From the NCBI GenBank assembly GCA_025936755.1, contig JAICSS010000005.1:1-64000 (forward strand): a stretch of 64,000 nt of DNA, in the 5' to 3' direction. Position numbers and translations under genes: made by a program. This document shows, piece by piece, positions 9,622-18,715 of the stretch (position 1 is its first letter; each line of letters begins with the position of its first letter). The notes below the pieces were generated by a model, which worked only from the letters and a program-made list of their open reading frames with translations, had not been told where the DNA came from and searched no databases. Source of the stretch: Solirubrobacterales bacterium. GTDB lineage: Bacteria; Actinomycetota; Thermoleophilia; Solirubrobacterales; 70-9.

Positions 9622-11096
9622 GCCGCGTCTCCGTCGTCGTCCCGGTCCACGGCAACGCCGCGCTCACCCGTCGCTGCCTCGAGCTGGTGCTGGCCGATCT
9701 GCCGCCGGACTGCGAGGTCGTGGTCGTCGACGACGCTTCGGCGGACGAGACCCCTGAGCTGCTGGTCTCGTTCGGCGAGCGGATTCGGGTGCTGAGGATG
9801 GAGGAGAACGTCGGCTTTGCCCGTGCCTGCAACGAAGGCGCGGCGGCGGCCGCCGGCGAGCTGCTCGTCTTCCTCAACAACGACACCGAACCGCGGGCCG
9901 GCTGGCTCGAGGCGCTCGTGGCCTGCGCCGAGCGCGAGCCGGGAGCGGATGCGATCGGCGCGAAGCTCGTCTACCCGACCGGCACCGTCCAGCACGCGGG
10001 GGTCGTCTTCGGCCAGGACGGCTATCCCCACAACCTCTACGCGGGGCTGCCCGAGGAGCACCCCGCGGTCAACCGCTCGCGCCGGCTGCAGGCCGTCACC
10101 GCCGCCTGCATGCTCGTCCGCCGCGTGTCCTTCGAACGGGTCGACGGGTTCGACGAGGGTTATGAGAACTCGCTCGAGGACGTCGACCTCTGCCTGCGGA
10201 TCGGTGCCGGGGGCGGGGAGGTCCACTACTGCCCCGAGGCCGTGGTCGTACACCTGGAGTCGGTCTCGCGCGGCCGCCGCGATCGCTTCGAGCGCAGCGT
10301 CGACCTCTACCGGCGGCGCTGGCGCGAGCAGGTGCGGCGGGACGATCTCTCGATCTATGCCGAAGACGGCCTGATCGAGGTCGAGTACCCGGCGTCCTAT
10401 CCGCTGCGAATCGAAGTCTCGCCGCAGCTGGCGAGCGTCGACGACGCCCGCGAGTCGGAGGCGGAGGAGCTGCTCGAGTCCTACGCCCGCCGCACCTCCG
10501 ACCTCCTCGCCGAGGTGATGCGCCTGACCGCGCTCGCCGGTGCGCCGGCCGAGCCGCCGGAGAGCGGTCCCGAGACGGGTCGCAGCAGCGACCACCGCGC
10601 CCTCCTCGCCGAAGCGAGCCGCCTGGAAGAGGAGGCGCGCACCCTTCAGGAGCGCTTCGTCAAGGCGGGCGGCAAAGGTGTCGCGACGAGCTTCTCCGCC
10701 ACCGACCAGCTCGGGTACCGGCGCCTGGTCGAGCGGATCCGGGACGCGGTCCTGGAGGAGGTGCCGGCCGCCGCGCAGGTGCTGGTGGTCAGCCGTGGCG
10801 ACCGCGGGCTGGTCGACCTCGGCGAGCTCGATGCCGGTCACTTCCCGCAGGGCCCGGAGGGCCGCTACCTCGGCCACCACCCGCGCGACAGCGATGACGC
10901 GATCGCCCAGCTCGAGGCTCTGCGAGAGGCGGGGGCCGAGTACCTGGTGCTGCCCGCCACCTCGTTCTGGTGGCTCGACCACTACGAGGAGCTGGCGGCT
11001 CGCCTGCGCGAGCGCTGCGAGGGGACCGAGCTCGGCTTCTGCACGATCTACCGGCTGGCGCCGCTGCGGGCGACGCCGGGAGAACGGGTCGGATGA
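9618..11096 (+). CDS. GT2 glycosyltransferase with C-terminal RGD/HFPQ/WW module
   Basis: 492 residues from GTG 9618, overlapping the previous stop. Residues 1-260 are a GT2 domain: VSVVVPVHGNAALTRRCLEL, CEVVVVDDASADETPELL, LLVFLNNDTEPRAGWLEAL, SLEDVDLCLRIG. A Glu/Arg-rich probable coiled coil spans about 300-360. Residues about 386-485 carry the recurrent module (VLVVSRGDRGLVDLGE, HFPQGPEGRYLGHHPRDSDD, FWWLDHYEELAARL). The domain order repeats the C-terminal two thirds of the upstream protein, suggesting tandem duplication. It is likely cytoplasmic or membrane-associated and adds a sugar to a growing chain. Confidence 0.87.
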   Translation: MSRVSVVVPVHGNAALTRRCLELVLADLPPDCEVVVVDDASADETPELLVSFGERIRVLRMEENVGFARACNEGAAAAAGELLVFLNNDTEPRAGWLEALVACAEREPGADAIGAKLVYPTGTVQHAGVVFGQDGYPHNLYAGLPEEHPAVNRSRRLQAVTAACMLVRRVSFERVDGFDEGYENSLEDVDLCLRIGAGGGEVHYCPEAVVVHLESVSRGRRDRFERSVDLYRRRWREQVRRDDLSIYAEDGLIEVEYPASYPLRIEVSPQLASVDDARESEAEELLESYARRTSDLLAEVMRLTALAGAPAEPPESGPETGRSSDHRALLAEASRLEEEARTLQERFVKAGGKGVATSFSATDQLGYRRLVERIRDAVLEEVPAAAQVLVVSRGDRGLVDLGELDAGHFPQGPEGRYLGHHPRDSDDAIAQLEALREAGAEYLVLPATSFWWLDHYEELAARLRERCEGTELGFCTIYRLAPLRATPGERVG

Positions 11097-11878
11097 GCGG
11101 CAACGGCCGACTCAGCCAGAGCGAGTACGCGGAGCTGGTTTCGCGCGTGCAGGCGAGCGTCGCCGAGCACGTGCCGCCGGGCTCCTCGGTGCTGGTCGTC
11201 AGCAAGGGCGACACCTCCCTGATCGAGCTCGCTGGGGTCACCGCCGCGCACTTCCCCCAGGACTCGAACGGCGGCTACGCCGGCCACCACCCGCATGACA
11301 GCGCCGCCGCCACCGCCCAGCTCGAGGAGCTGCGCCGCCGCGGCGCCGAATACCTGGTCATGCCGGCCAGCTCGCGCTGGTGGCTCGACTTCTACGGCGA
11401 GTTCGCCGCCCACCTCGCCAGCCACGGAGAGCTGGTCGCCGACCTGCCCGATTCCTGTCTGATCTACGGCCTCGGTCGCAGCGTTCAGCCGCCGGCCGGG
11501 GCGCCGCTCGCCGGGCGTCCGCGAGCCAGCGTCGCCCAGATCAGGGACTATCTCGAGAACCTGTTCGCCGAGGAGCGGCTGGTGGTGCTCGAGGCCGACG
11601 GCGGTGTCGCCGAGGGGCTGGCGCCGCTGCGTGCGATCGGGCTGCGTGTGGCGGACATCGCCGCCGGCGATCCACTGCAGAGGCTGCGCAGATCCACCCG
11701 CAGCGGAGCCGAATATCTGGTGGTGCCCCGCGCCGCTGACGGGTGGCTGCGGGATCACGCCGAGGTCGCCGAAGAGATCGAGGAAGGCTGCCGGAAGATC
11801 GCGGATCAGCGTCACCTCTGCCGCGTCTACGAGCTGACCGAGTTGGGAGAGGACTCATATATGGGAGAAGAGGCATGA
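11093..11878 (+). CDS. Stand-alone protein made of two RGD/HFPQ/WW modules
   Basis: 261 residues, start ATG 11093 overlapping the upstream stop. Unlike its neighbours it has no glycosyltransferase domain. Residues about 32-127 are a clear copy of the module (VLVVSKGDTSLIELAG, HFPQDSNGGYAGHHPHDSAA, RWWLDFYGEFAAHL, LIYGL). Residues about 160-255 are a second, diverged copy (LVVLEADGGVAEGLAPLR, GAEYLVVPRAADGWLRDH, LCRVYEL). The alternation of hydrophobic strands and helices looks Rossmann-like, which is inference. I know no function. The stand-alone form next to module-bearing transferases suggests a scaffold, carrier-recognition or regulatory role in the same complex. Confidence 0.75.
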   Translation: MSGNGRLSQSEYAELVSRVQASVAEHVPPGSSVLVVSKGDTSLIELAGVTAAHFPQDSNGGYAGHHPHDSAAATAQLEELRRRGAEYLVMPASSRWWLDFYGEFAAHLASHGELVADLPDSCLIYGLGRSVQPPAGAPLAGRPRASVAQIRDYLENLFAEERLVVLEADGGVAEGLAPLRAIGLRVADIAAGDPLQRLRRSTRSGAEYLVVPRAADGWLRDHAEVAEEIEEGCRKIADQRHLCRVYELTELGEDSYMGEEA

Positions 11879-13167
11879 GCGATTTGCGCGTTCTGTACGT
11901 GGCCCACAACCACCCGACGCTGCACCCGGGCGGGGCCGAGGCCTACTCGCTGGAGCTCTACGAAGCGATGCGGCGGCAGCCCGGGGTCGAACCGGTCCTG
12001 CTGGCGCGGATCGGCAGCAACGTGGCGCGCCGCCGCGTCGCCCACCCCGGCACGCCCTTCGGCTCCGTGAACGACGATCCCAACCAGTACTTCGTCTTCA
12101 CCGAGACCGACCACTTCGACTTCTTCACCCTCACCTCGCGGGACAAGAGCCTCTACTCCCGGCACCTGACCGACTTCCTGCTCGCCCAGCGGCCGGACGT
12201 CGTCCACCTCCAGCACACCCACTTCATCGGCGTCGACCTGTTGAGCCAGATCCGCCGCGTCCTCCCCGACGCCGCGATCGTCTACACGCTGCACGAGTTC
12301 CTCCCGATCTGCAACCACCACGGCCAGATGGTGCGGACCTTCGCCGACGAGCTCTGCCCGGAAGCCTCGCCGCGGCGCTGCAACGAATGCTTCCCGGAGA
12401 TCAGCCCGCAGTCGTTCTTCCTGCGCGAACGCTTCGTCAAGGGCCACTTCGCCAGCGTCGACCGCTTTCTCGCCCCCAGCGCGCAACTGATGGACAAGTA
12501 CCTGCGCTGGGGGATCGGCCCGCAGCGGATCGAAGTCGAGGAGTACGGCCGGCTGATGCCCGACCGGCGCGCCGGCGACCCGGCGCAGGCGAAGTCGCCG
12601 GCCAACATCGGTTTCTTCGGCCAGCTCAGCCACTTCAAGGGCGCCGAGGTGATGATGGAGGCGATGGCGATGGTCGACCCCGGCGTCGACGCCCACCTCT
12701 GGCTCAACGGCGCCAACCTCGAGCTGCAGACGGAGGAGTTCCAGGAGGAGTTCGCGCGCCTGCAGGAGGGGCTGCGGGGACGGGTCACCTTCCGCGGCCC
12801 CTACGAACACGCCGAGCTGCCGAAGCTGATGGAAGACCTGCACTGGGCGCTGATCCCTTCGATCTGGTGGGAGAACTCGCCGCTGGTGATCCAGGAGGCC
12901 TTCTTCCACCGCCGCCCGATCATCTGCAGCGACATCGGCGGCATGGCCGAGAAAGTGCGCGACGGGGTCGACGGGCTCCACTTCCGCGGCGGCGACCCGG
13001 TCAGCCTGGCGCGGACGATCGAACGGGCGACGACGAACCCGCGGCTCTGGCGCTCGCTGCGGGAGGGGATCGAGGACCCGTACCCGATGGACGCGCACGT
13101 GTCGAAGCTCTTGGGCCTGTACGAGGAAACGATCGAGCAGCGGAAGGGGGTGGCCGTAAGTGCCTGA
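11875..13167 (+). CDS. GT4-family glycosyltransferase
   Basis: 430 residues from ATG 11875 (ATGA overlap). The N-terminal domain has the retaining GT-B pattern LRVLYVAHNHPTLHPGGAEA and RPDVVHLQHTHFIG. The C-terminal donor-binding half shows IGFFGQLSHFKGAEVMMEAM and IPSIWWENSPLVIQEAFFHR, equivalent to the E-x7-E region of GT4 enzymes, then PIICSDIGGMAEKVRDG. A four-Cys cluster (C in LPICNH, ELCPEAS, RRCNECF) may bind metal; such insertions are seen in some GT4 proteins. It transfers a nucleotide-activated sugar in the cytoplasm. It is the only typical GT4 enzyme in the operon. Confidence 0.9.
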   Translation: MSDLRVLYVAHNHPTLHPGGAEAYSLELYEAMRRQPGVEPVLLARIGSNVARRRVAHPGTPFGSVNDDPNQYFVFTETDHFDFFTLTSRDKSLYSRHLTDFLLAQRPDVVHLQHTHFIGVDLLSQIRRVLPDAAIVYTLHEFLPICNHHGQMVRTFADELCPEASPRRCNECFPEISPQSFFLRERFVKGHFASVDRFLAPSAQLMDKYLRWGIGPQRIEVEEYGRLMPDRRAGDPAQAKSPANIGFFGQLSHFKGAEVMMEAMAMVDPGVDAHLWLNGANLELQTEEFQEEFARLQEGLRGRVTFRGPYEHAELPKLMEDLHWALIPSIWWENSPLVIQEAFFHRRPIICSDIGGMAEKVRDGVDGLHFRGGDPVSLARTIERATTNPRLWRSLREGIEDPYPMDAHVSKLLGLYEETIEQRKGVAVSA

Positions 13168-14818
13168 CGCGGTCAAAGCCAAGAACGGGGCCCGGCGGCG
13201 TTCGGGCCGAGCGGAAGAGCAGGCGACGCGCCTTTCCCCAGACGTCGACCTGGTTGTCGACGCCGGCGCTGTCGAGTTGCGGAAGAGCAGGACCGCGGGT
13301 GAGCCCGACGGCAGCCTCAAGGCCCTGCTCCGAGAGGAGCTGGCGGCGCTCGATGCCGACCGCCGCAACGAGATCTCCGCCGAGCTGGGCGCCTCGCCCT
13401 TGGTCGGCGAGCACCCCTCGCTGCCGTTGAGCGGATCGCTCTACGAAATCCGCGAGGTGCTGCGGGAGCGGCTACCGGCCTGCGCCGTCGACGCCCGCCA
13501 GCCCGTCGGCCTCGCGATCGAACAGATCCTCGCGATCGACGAGCGCTCGTTCTGGGTCAGCGGCTGGATGCACGACGAGGACGGCGAGGGCGCGGTGACC
13601 CTGGTCTCTCCCGAGGGCGTCCGAGTCGAGGTGACGAAGGGCGCCCTCCGGTTCGAACGCCCCGACGTCGTCCAGTTCTACGCCACTCTTCGCGGCACGA
13701 CAAGGAACCACGGCTTCACCGCCTTCTTCGAGCTGCCGGCGCCGAGCCTGCTGACCGACGGCTGGATCGCGGAGCTGCAGACCAGCGAGGGGGTGGCGGT
13801 GGAGATCCGCTGCCCGGCTGTCGTCGTCGATCCGCTGGCGATCCGCGCGACGATCCTCGGCGAGCTCGGCAATCGCGGCCCTGTCGGCGGCGAGCTGGCC
13901 GCGGAGCACGGCCGCCACGCGCTCACGCGGCTGCAGGAACGGATCGTCGCCGACTCCGAGGTCGAGTCGGTGGACCTCTACGGCGAGCTGCCGAGCGAAC
14001 CGGTTGCCTCGATCGTGATCCCGCTCTACAAGCGCCTCGACTTCATCGAGCACCAGTTCCTCCAGTTCTCCACCGACCCCGACTTCGCCGGGGTGGAGCT
14101 GGTCTACGTCCTCGACTCGGTCGAGCAGAAGGACGAGCTGGCGGCGAAGGCGCGAGAACTGTTTGCCCTCTACGGGCTCCCGTTCAAGGTCGTCAACCTC
14201 ACCGCCGGCGCCGGGTTCGCCGGCGCCAACCGGCACGGGATCGAGGCCTCGACCGCACCGCAGCTGCTGCTGCTCAACAGCGACGTGATCCCCGACCGGC
14301 CCGGCTGGCTGACGGCGATGCGCGAGTTCTACGAAGGACAGGAGGGGATCGGCGCCCTCGGGCCCAAGCTCCTCTACGAGGACGACTCGCTCCAGCACGC
14401 CGGCCTCTATTTCCACCGCGCCCCCGGCGCCGAGCTGTGGGAGAACGCCCACTGCTTCAAGGGCCTGCACCGAGCGTTCCCGGCGGCGAACGTCGCCCGT
14501 CCCGTGCCCGCGGTGACCGCCGCCTGCATGCTGATCGACCGCGAGCGCTACGAGGAAGCCGGCGGCCTGCCGCTGCATTACGTCCAGGGCGACTACGAGG
14601 ACTCCGAGCTCTGCCTGCGCCTCTCCAAGGCCGGCTACGAGAACTGGTACCTGCCGCAGGTCGAGCTCTACCACCTCGAGGGCCAGTCCTACGTCGCCGA
14701 TACCCGCCGCATCCCCAGCGAGTACAACATGTGGCTCCACAGCGAGATCTGGGGCCGCCGGATCGAGGAGCTGATGGCCGAGTTCGATCCATTCGAGGAA
14801 GGAGATCCCATTGAGTGA
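13160..14818 (+). CDS. GT2 glycosyltransferase with N-terminal GW/RPD module
   Basis: 552 residues from GTG 13160, overlapping the upstream gene by 8 bp. Residues about 122-225 hold the module SFWVSGWMHDEDGEG, RFERPDVVQFY, NHGFTAFFELP that recurs in four other proteins of the operon. Residues about 285-530 form a GT2 domain: ASIVIPLYKRLDFIEHQFLQ, LLLLNSDVIPDRPGWL, AVTAACMLIDRERYEEAGG and GDYEDSELCLRLSKAGY. The first 120 residues are not recognised. The combination suggests a transferase targeted or gated by a beta-sandwich accessory domain. Confidence 0.85.
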   Translation: MPDAVKAKNGARRRSGRAEEQATRLSPDVDLVVDAGAVELRKSRTAGEPDGSLKALLREELAALDADRRNEISAELGASPLVGEHPSLPLSGSLYEIREVLRERLPACAVDARQPVGLAIEQILAIDERSFWVSGWMHDEDGEGAVTLVSPEGVRVEVTKGALRFERPDVVQFYATLRGTTRNHGFTAFFELPAPSLLTDGWIAELQTSEGVAVEIRCPAVVVDPLAIRATILGELGNRGPVGGELAAEHGRHALTRLQERIVADSEVESVDLYGELPSEPVASIVIPLYKRLDFIEHQFLQFSTDPDFAGVELVYVLDSVEQKDELAAKARELFALYGLPFKVVNLTAGAGFAGANRHGIEASTAPQLLLLNSDVIPDRPGWLTAMREFYEGQEGIGALGPKLLYEDDSLQHAGLYFHRAPGAELWENAHCFKGLHRAFPAANVARPVPAVTAACMLIDRERYEEAGGLPLHYVQGDYEDSELCLRLSKAGYENWYLPQVELYHLEGQSYVADTRRIPSEYNMWLHSEIWGRRIEELMAEFDPFEEGDPIE

Positions 14819-15731
14819 CGGCAGCACCGACTCTTCCCGCGACATCTCCAGTCGGCTGGTCTGGATGCTGGGCTCTCCCCGCACCGGGAGCACCTGGCTG
14901 ATGCAGTTGTTCTCCGAGATCCCTGACATCTCGGTTATCGACGAGAGCTACATCCCGCTGCACCTGGTGCCGATCGACCACGCGCTCAACGAGGGCGAGT
15001 TCTTCCAGGAGGGGCCGCGGGGGAACGACCCGCACTACTTCTTCGCCAAGCGGTATCTCCCCGAGGCGTTCCCGGAACTGCGGCAGCTGTTCATGCGCGG
15101 GCTGCTGCGGCAGCTGGAGGAGCTGGGCCAGAAAACCGACGCCCGCTGGATCGTGGTCAAGGAGCCGAACGGCTCGCACGCCTCCGACTCGCTGATGTCG
15201 CTCTTCCCCGAGTCGCGGTTGCTGTTCCTGGTACGCGACGGCAGGGACGTGATCGATTCCATGATCGACGCGATGCTCTCCGAGGATTCGTGGTGGCAGC
15301 AGGCCCAGGGCGCCGAGGAGCCGCGGTTCGTCAACGAGCGGATGTCCTTCATCGGCCACCACGCGCGGCTCTGGCTGCAACGGACCCAGTCGACCCAGCG
15401 CGCTTACGCGGGGCTGGCCGAGGAGCAGCGCCACCAGGTCGGGTACGAGGATCTCCTGGCCGACACGACGGCCGAATTCGGCGCGATGCTGGACTGGCTT
15501 GGGATGGACATTGCTCCCGACCAGCTGCAGGCCGTAGTGGAGAAACGCGCCTTCAAGGCGATCCCGGACTCGCAGAAAGGCCCCGGCAAGAGGGCGCGCA
15601 GCGCCAACCCGGGCCAGTGGAAGGAGCGTCTGCGTCCAAACGAGATCGAGGTCGTCGAAAACGTGATGGGCGCGAAGCTGCGGGAGCTGGGCTACGAGGC
15701 CGAGGGGGCGATCCAGGTACAGGCGGAGTGA
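14811..15731 (+). CDS. PAPS-dependent sulfotransferase family protein
   Basis: 306 residues, start TTG 14811 supported by GAGGAAGGAG at 14795-14804 with a 6-nt spacer. The 5'-phosphosulfate loop is WMLGSPRTGSTWLMQLF near residues 18-34, and the 3'-phosphate-binding segment is LFLVRDGRDVIDSMIDAM near residue 140. These are the two hallmarks of sulfotransferases using 3'-phosphoadenylylsulfate. In this operon it most likely sulfates a hydroxyl of the glycan. The start overlaps the preceding GT2 gene and the end overlaps the CgeB-like gene by GTGA, so it is co-translated with them. A second family member lies at 48251-49141. Confidence 0.9.
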   Translation: MSDGSTDSSRDISSRLVWMLGSPRTGSTWLMQLFSEIPDISVIDESYIPLHLVPIDHALNEGEFFQEGPRGNDPHYFFAKRYLPEAFPELRQLFMRGLLRQLEELGQKTDARWIVVKEPNGSHASDSLMSLFPESRLLFLVRDGRDVIDSMIDAMLSEDSWWQQAQGAEEPRFVNERMSFIGHHARLWLQRTQSTQRAYAGLAEEQRHQVGYEDLLADTTAEFGAMLDWLGMDIAPDQLQAVVEKRAFKAIPDSQKGPGKRARSANPGQWKERLRPNEIEVVENVMGAKLRELGYEAEGAIQVQAE

Positions 15732-16849
15732 AGGCGCCGCTGCCGGTCGCGGCCTCCATCGCCCAACGTCCCGGCTACGGCGGCCACGCCTGGGCATTCC
15801 TGCAGTTCGCCCTGGGGCTCAAAGACCTCGGATACGAACCGATCCTGATCGACCGTCTCTCCGGCGGGATGCCGGGTCAGGAGGCAGGGGTCGAGTGGTT
15901 CCGCGAGGTGACGGCGGCAGCTGGCCTCGGCGATCGCTGCGCCCTCCTGCTCGACGACGGCGCCCCGGTCGGGCTCGGCAGGGACCGGCTGCGCAAGCTG
16001 ATCGCGGAGGCCCCGTTCGTCCTCAACATCATGGGCTTCCTCGACGACCCGGAGCTTCGCGAGGCGGCGCAGATGCTGGTCTTCCTCGACGTCGACCCCG
16101 GTTTCACCCAGATCTGGCAGGACCGGGGCGAAGCCGATCTGCTCGGCGGCCACGACCGCTTCGTCACGGTGGGAACCAACATCGGGTCCCCCGATTGCCC
16201 GATCCCGGACTGCGGACGGAGTTGGATCGCGATTCGCCCTCCGGTGGTCCTCTCGCGATGGCCGGCCTCGCCTGCCAGCTCGAAGAGCTTCCGCAGCGTC
16301 GCTACCTGGCGTGGGCCCTACGACCCGATCTGGGAGGGTGACAAGAAGCTCGGTCTCCGCGTCCACGAGTTCCGTAAGTTCGTCGACCTGCCACGGCGGG
16401 TCGATGCGCCTTTCGAGCTGGCCCTCGACATCGACGCGGCCGACGAGGGCGATGCGCGCCTCCTCCGCGAGCACGGATGGTCCCTGCCCGAACCGAAGGC
16501 CGTGGCTGGAACCATGCCCGCCTACGCTGATTTCGTGCGCGGCTCGGGAGCTGAGATTTCGATTGCGAAGAACATCTACGTCGAGACCGGGAGCGGCTGG
16601 TTCAGCGATCGCAGCGCCTGCTTCCTCGCAAGCGGCAGACCCGTCCTCGCGCAGGACACGGGCTGGAGCAACGAACTGCGATCAGACGGTTTGGTTCCCT
16701 TCTCGACTGTGGAAGAGGCCGTCGACGGCGCTCGGAAGATCGAAGAGGACCGGGTCACCAGGGGGGAGGCGGCACGGTCGCTGGCAGAGGAAGCATTCGA
16801 CTCGAGAGTGGTGCTCGGCGGACTCCTTACCGAGCTCGACGCGGGTTGA
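15728..16849 (+). CDS. CgeB/GT1-like glycosyltransferase, paralogue 2
   Basis: 373 residues from GTG 15728. Shares with the products at 7159, 22744 and 25083 the signatures LVFLDVDPGFTQIWQD, VTVGTNIG and SGWFSDRSACFLASGRPVLA, ending in a helix-rich tail. The fold is predicted to be GT-B (two Rossmann domains); the GWFSDR-YLASGRP-QDTG region corresponds to the nucleotide-sugar site of GT1/GT4 proteins (family inference). Codon third positions are a little more relaxed here than in the earlier genes. It likely adds a sugar to the operon product. Confidence 0.8.
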   Translation: MKAPLPVAASIAQRPGYGGHAWAFLQFALGLKDLGYEPILIDRLSGGMPGQEAGVEWFREVTAAAGLGDRCALLLDDGAPVGLGRDRLRKLIAEAPFVLNIMGFLDDPELREAAQMLVFLDVDPGFTQIWQDRGEADLLGGHDRFVTVGTNIGSPDCPIPDCGRSWIAIRPPVVLSRWPASPASSKSFRSVATWRGPYDPIWEGDKKLGLRVHEFRKFVDLPRRVDAPFELALDIDAADEGDARLLREHGWSLPEPKAVAGTMPAYADFVRGSGAEISIAKNIYVETGSGWFSDRSACFLASGRPVLAQDTGWSNELRSDGLVPFSTVEEAVDGARKIEEDRVTRGEAARSLAEEAFDSRVVLGGLLTELDAG

Positions 16850-16856
16850 CAGGTAG

Positions 16857-17834
16857 ATGACTCAGAGGCTCAATTGGGGATGCGGGGACCATCTGGGGGC
16901 GGGGTGGATCAACTCCGACGTGAAGAACGGCGGTGGGGTCGACCTTGTCGCTGACGTCAGGCGAGGCCTGCCCTTGAGCGACGCTTGCATCGACTACGCA
17001 GTCAGCATCCATGCGCTTCCCGAGCTGTCGATCCCGGAGATCGAGAAAGCCTTGGCGGAGCTGTTGCGAGTTCTCAAGCCAGGAGGGGTCCTGCGCCTTG
17101 CGCTGCCGGATCTCCGGTTGAGCGTCGCCGCTTACGCCGAGGGGAGGGAGGAGTTCTTCAAGATCGAGCCGGATGCGGCCCAAACGCCAGACGGTCGCTT
17201 TATTCGGCACATCCTCTGGTACGGCTACACCCGCACGCTGTTCACCCCTGACTTCACCCGCGAACTGCTGGAGGCCGCCGGGTTCCTCGACGTCCGCACC
17301 TGCGGGTTCGGCACGACCGAGAGCCCGTTTCCGGAGATCGTCCAGCTCGACAACAGGGAGGACGAGAGCTTCTTCGTCGAGGGCTCGCGAAGCGAAGACG
17401 ACCGCTCGACTTCCGAATACAATGCCGCCGTGGTCCAGCCGCCGCCGATTACGGTTTCGGAGATCGTCCATCTCGCGCCGAACGACGACGTCAGAGGGCA
17501 TTTCCGAATCGAACAATCCGGCTCCACGCTCGAGCTGATCGGCTGGGTGCTCGCGGTCGACGCGGCGGTCGATCAGGTCATGGTCGTCAGCGGCGGCACG
17601 GTCGTGGCGCGGTCGCCGGCGGTGCTCGAGCGACCGGACATCGGCCAGACCTTCCCCGAGGTGGAGGGCGCCGACACCTGCGGCTTCAAGATGACCCTCG
17701 AACCGATGGGCGAGGGGACCAGCAACCTGCTGATCCAGGCCGAGCTCCGGGACGGGAAAGCGGCGCCCCTTGGAGAACTGCAGGTCCAAACCGCCCGCCG
17801 GAAGCGGAAGGGGCTCTTCGGATTCAGCAGGTGA
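16857..17834 (+). CDS. Class I SAM methyltransferase fused to a GW/RPD module
   Basis: 325 residues, ATG 16857, 7 nt after the upstream stop. Residues 1-165 are a small Rossmann methyltransferase: RLNWGCGDHLGAGWINSDV is the SAM motif I, VDLVADVRRGLP motif II-like, and LRVLKPGGVLRLALPD the post-III motif. Residues about 205-315 carry the operon's recurrent module (LELIGWVLAVDAAVDQV, VLERPDIGQTFPEVEG, CGFKMTLE). The likely reaction is O-methylation of a sugar or acceptor hydroxyl. It overlaps the next GT2 gene by GTGA. Confidence 0.85.
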   Translation: MTQRLNWGCGDHLGAGWINSDVKNGGGVDLVADVRRGLPLSDACIDYAVSIHALPELSIPEIEKALAELLRVLKPGGVLRLALPDLRLSVAAYAEGREEFFKIEPDAAQTPDGRFIRHILWYGYTRTLFTPDFTRELLEAAGFLDVRTCGFGTTESPFPEIVQLDNREDESFFVEGSRSEDDRSTSEYNAAVVQPPPITVSEIVHLAPNDDVRGHFRIEQSGSTLELIGWVLAVDAAVDQVMVVSGGTVVARSPAVLERPDIGQTFPEVEGADTCGFKMTLEPMGEGTSNLLIQAELRDGKAAPLGELQVQTARRKRKGLFGFSR

Positions 17835-18715
17835 CGGAAGCGGCGGCGCCTGCTGTGGCCGTCGTAATCCCCTGCTTCAACCAGGCGCACTACCTCGCCG
17901 AGGCGATCGAGAGCGTGTTGGGGCAGACCCGGCCCCCGGCCGAGCTGCTCGTCGTCGACGACGGCTCTGAAGACAACTCCTATGAAGTCGCCGGCCGCTA
18001 CGAGGCGGTGACCCGGATGCAGCAGCTAAATCGCGGCGTCGCCGCGGCTCGCAACGCCGGCTGGGAAGCGAGCGACGCGGAGTTCCTGGCCTTCCTCGAC
18101 GCCGACGACCGGCTGCTGCCGGACGCCTTGGAGATCGGTGCGCAGGCTCTGAGTCGGCGCCCGAACGTCGCCTTCGTCTCCGGCGTCTCGCGGGACATCG
18201 GCGACGACGGCAGGGTGATCGCGGCCCTGCGCCAGCCCCTCGTCGGCCAGGACCACTATCTGCGCCTGCTCGAAGACTGCTTCATCTGGTCGGGCTCCTC
18301 GATCGTCTATCGGCGTTCGGCGCTGGAGGCTGTCGGTGGGTTCGACGAAAGCCTGTGGGCGGCCGACGACTACGAGCTGTACCTGCGGCTCGCCAGGCGC
18401 TTCCCGGTGTTCTGCCACGAGGAGGTGGTGACCGAGTACCGGCGGCATGGCACCAACACCACCCGCGATGCCGCAGTAGTCCTCGCCTCCCAGCTGGAGG
18501 TCCAGGGCCGCCAGAAGCGCATGGTTCGCGACCCGCTCGAGCGCGAGGCGCTGCGCCGCGGCATCCGCAAAACGCGCAGCGAGCATGGCGGCGCCCTCGT
18601 CGAGCAGATCGGCGATGACTGGCGCCAGCGTCAGCGCCTCCGTGCCTTGAAGGGCCTGCGAACGCTTTTCAGGCGTGATCCGCGCAGGCTGGCGCGCCTG
18701 GTGGAGGCGGCATGA
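17831..18715 (+). CDS. GT2 glycosyltransferase (unit A)
   Basis: 294 residues from GTG 17831. A classical GT2 domain fills residues 10-230: VAVVIPCFNQAHYLAEAIES, LLVVDDGSEDNSYEVA, FLAFLDADDRLLPDAL (DxD metal site), WAADDYELYLRLARRFPV. The C-terminus is a basic helical tail. The whole protein is paralogous to residues about 528-822 of the product at 20268, down to the basic tail. No transmembrane segment is obvious. Confidence 0.9.
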   Translation: MTEAAAPAVAVVIPCFNQAHYLAEAIESVLGQTRPPAELLVVDDGSEDNSYEVAGRYEAVTRMQQLNRGVAAARNAGWEASDAEFLAFLDADDRLLPDALEIGAQALSRRPNVAFVSGVSRDIGDDGRVIAALRQPLVGQDHYLRLLEDCFIWSGSSIVYRRSALEAVGGFDESLWAADDYELYLRLARRFPVFCHEEVVTEYRRHGTNTTRDAAVVLASQLEVQGRQKRMVRDPLEREALRRGIRKTRSEHGGALVEQIGDDWRQRQRLRALKGLRTLFRRDPRRLARLVEAA

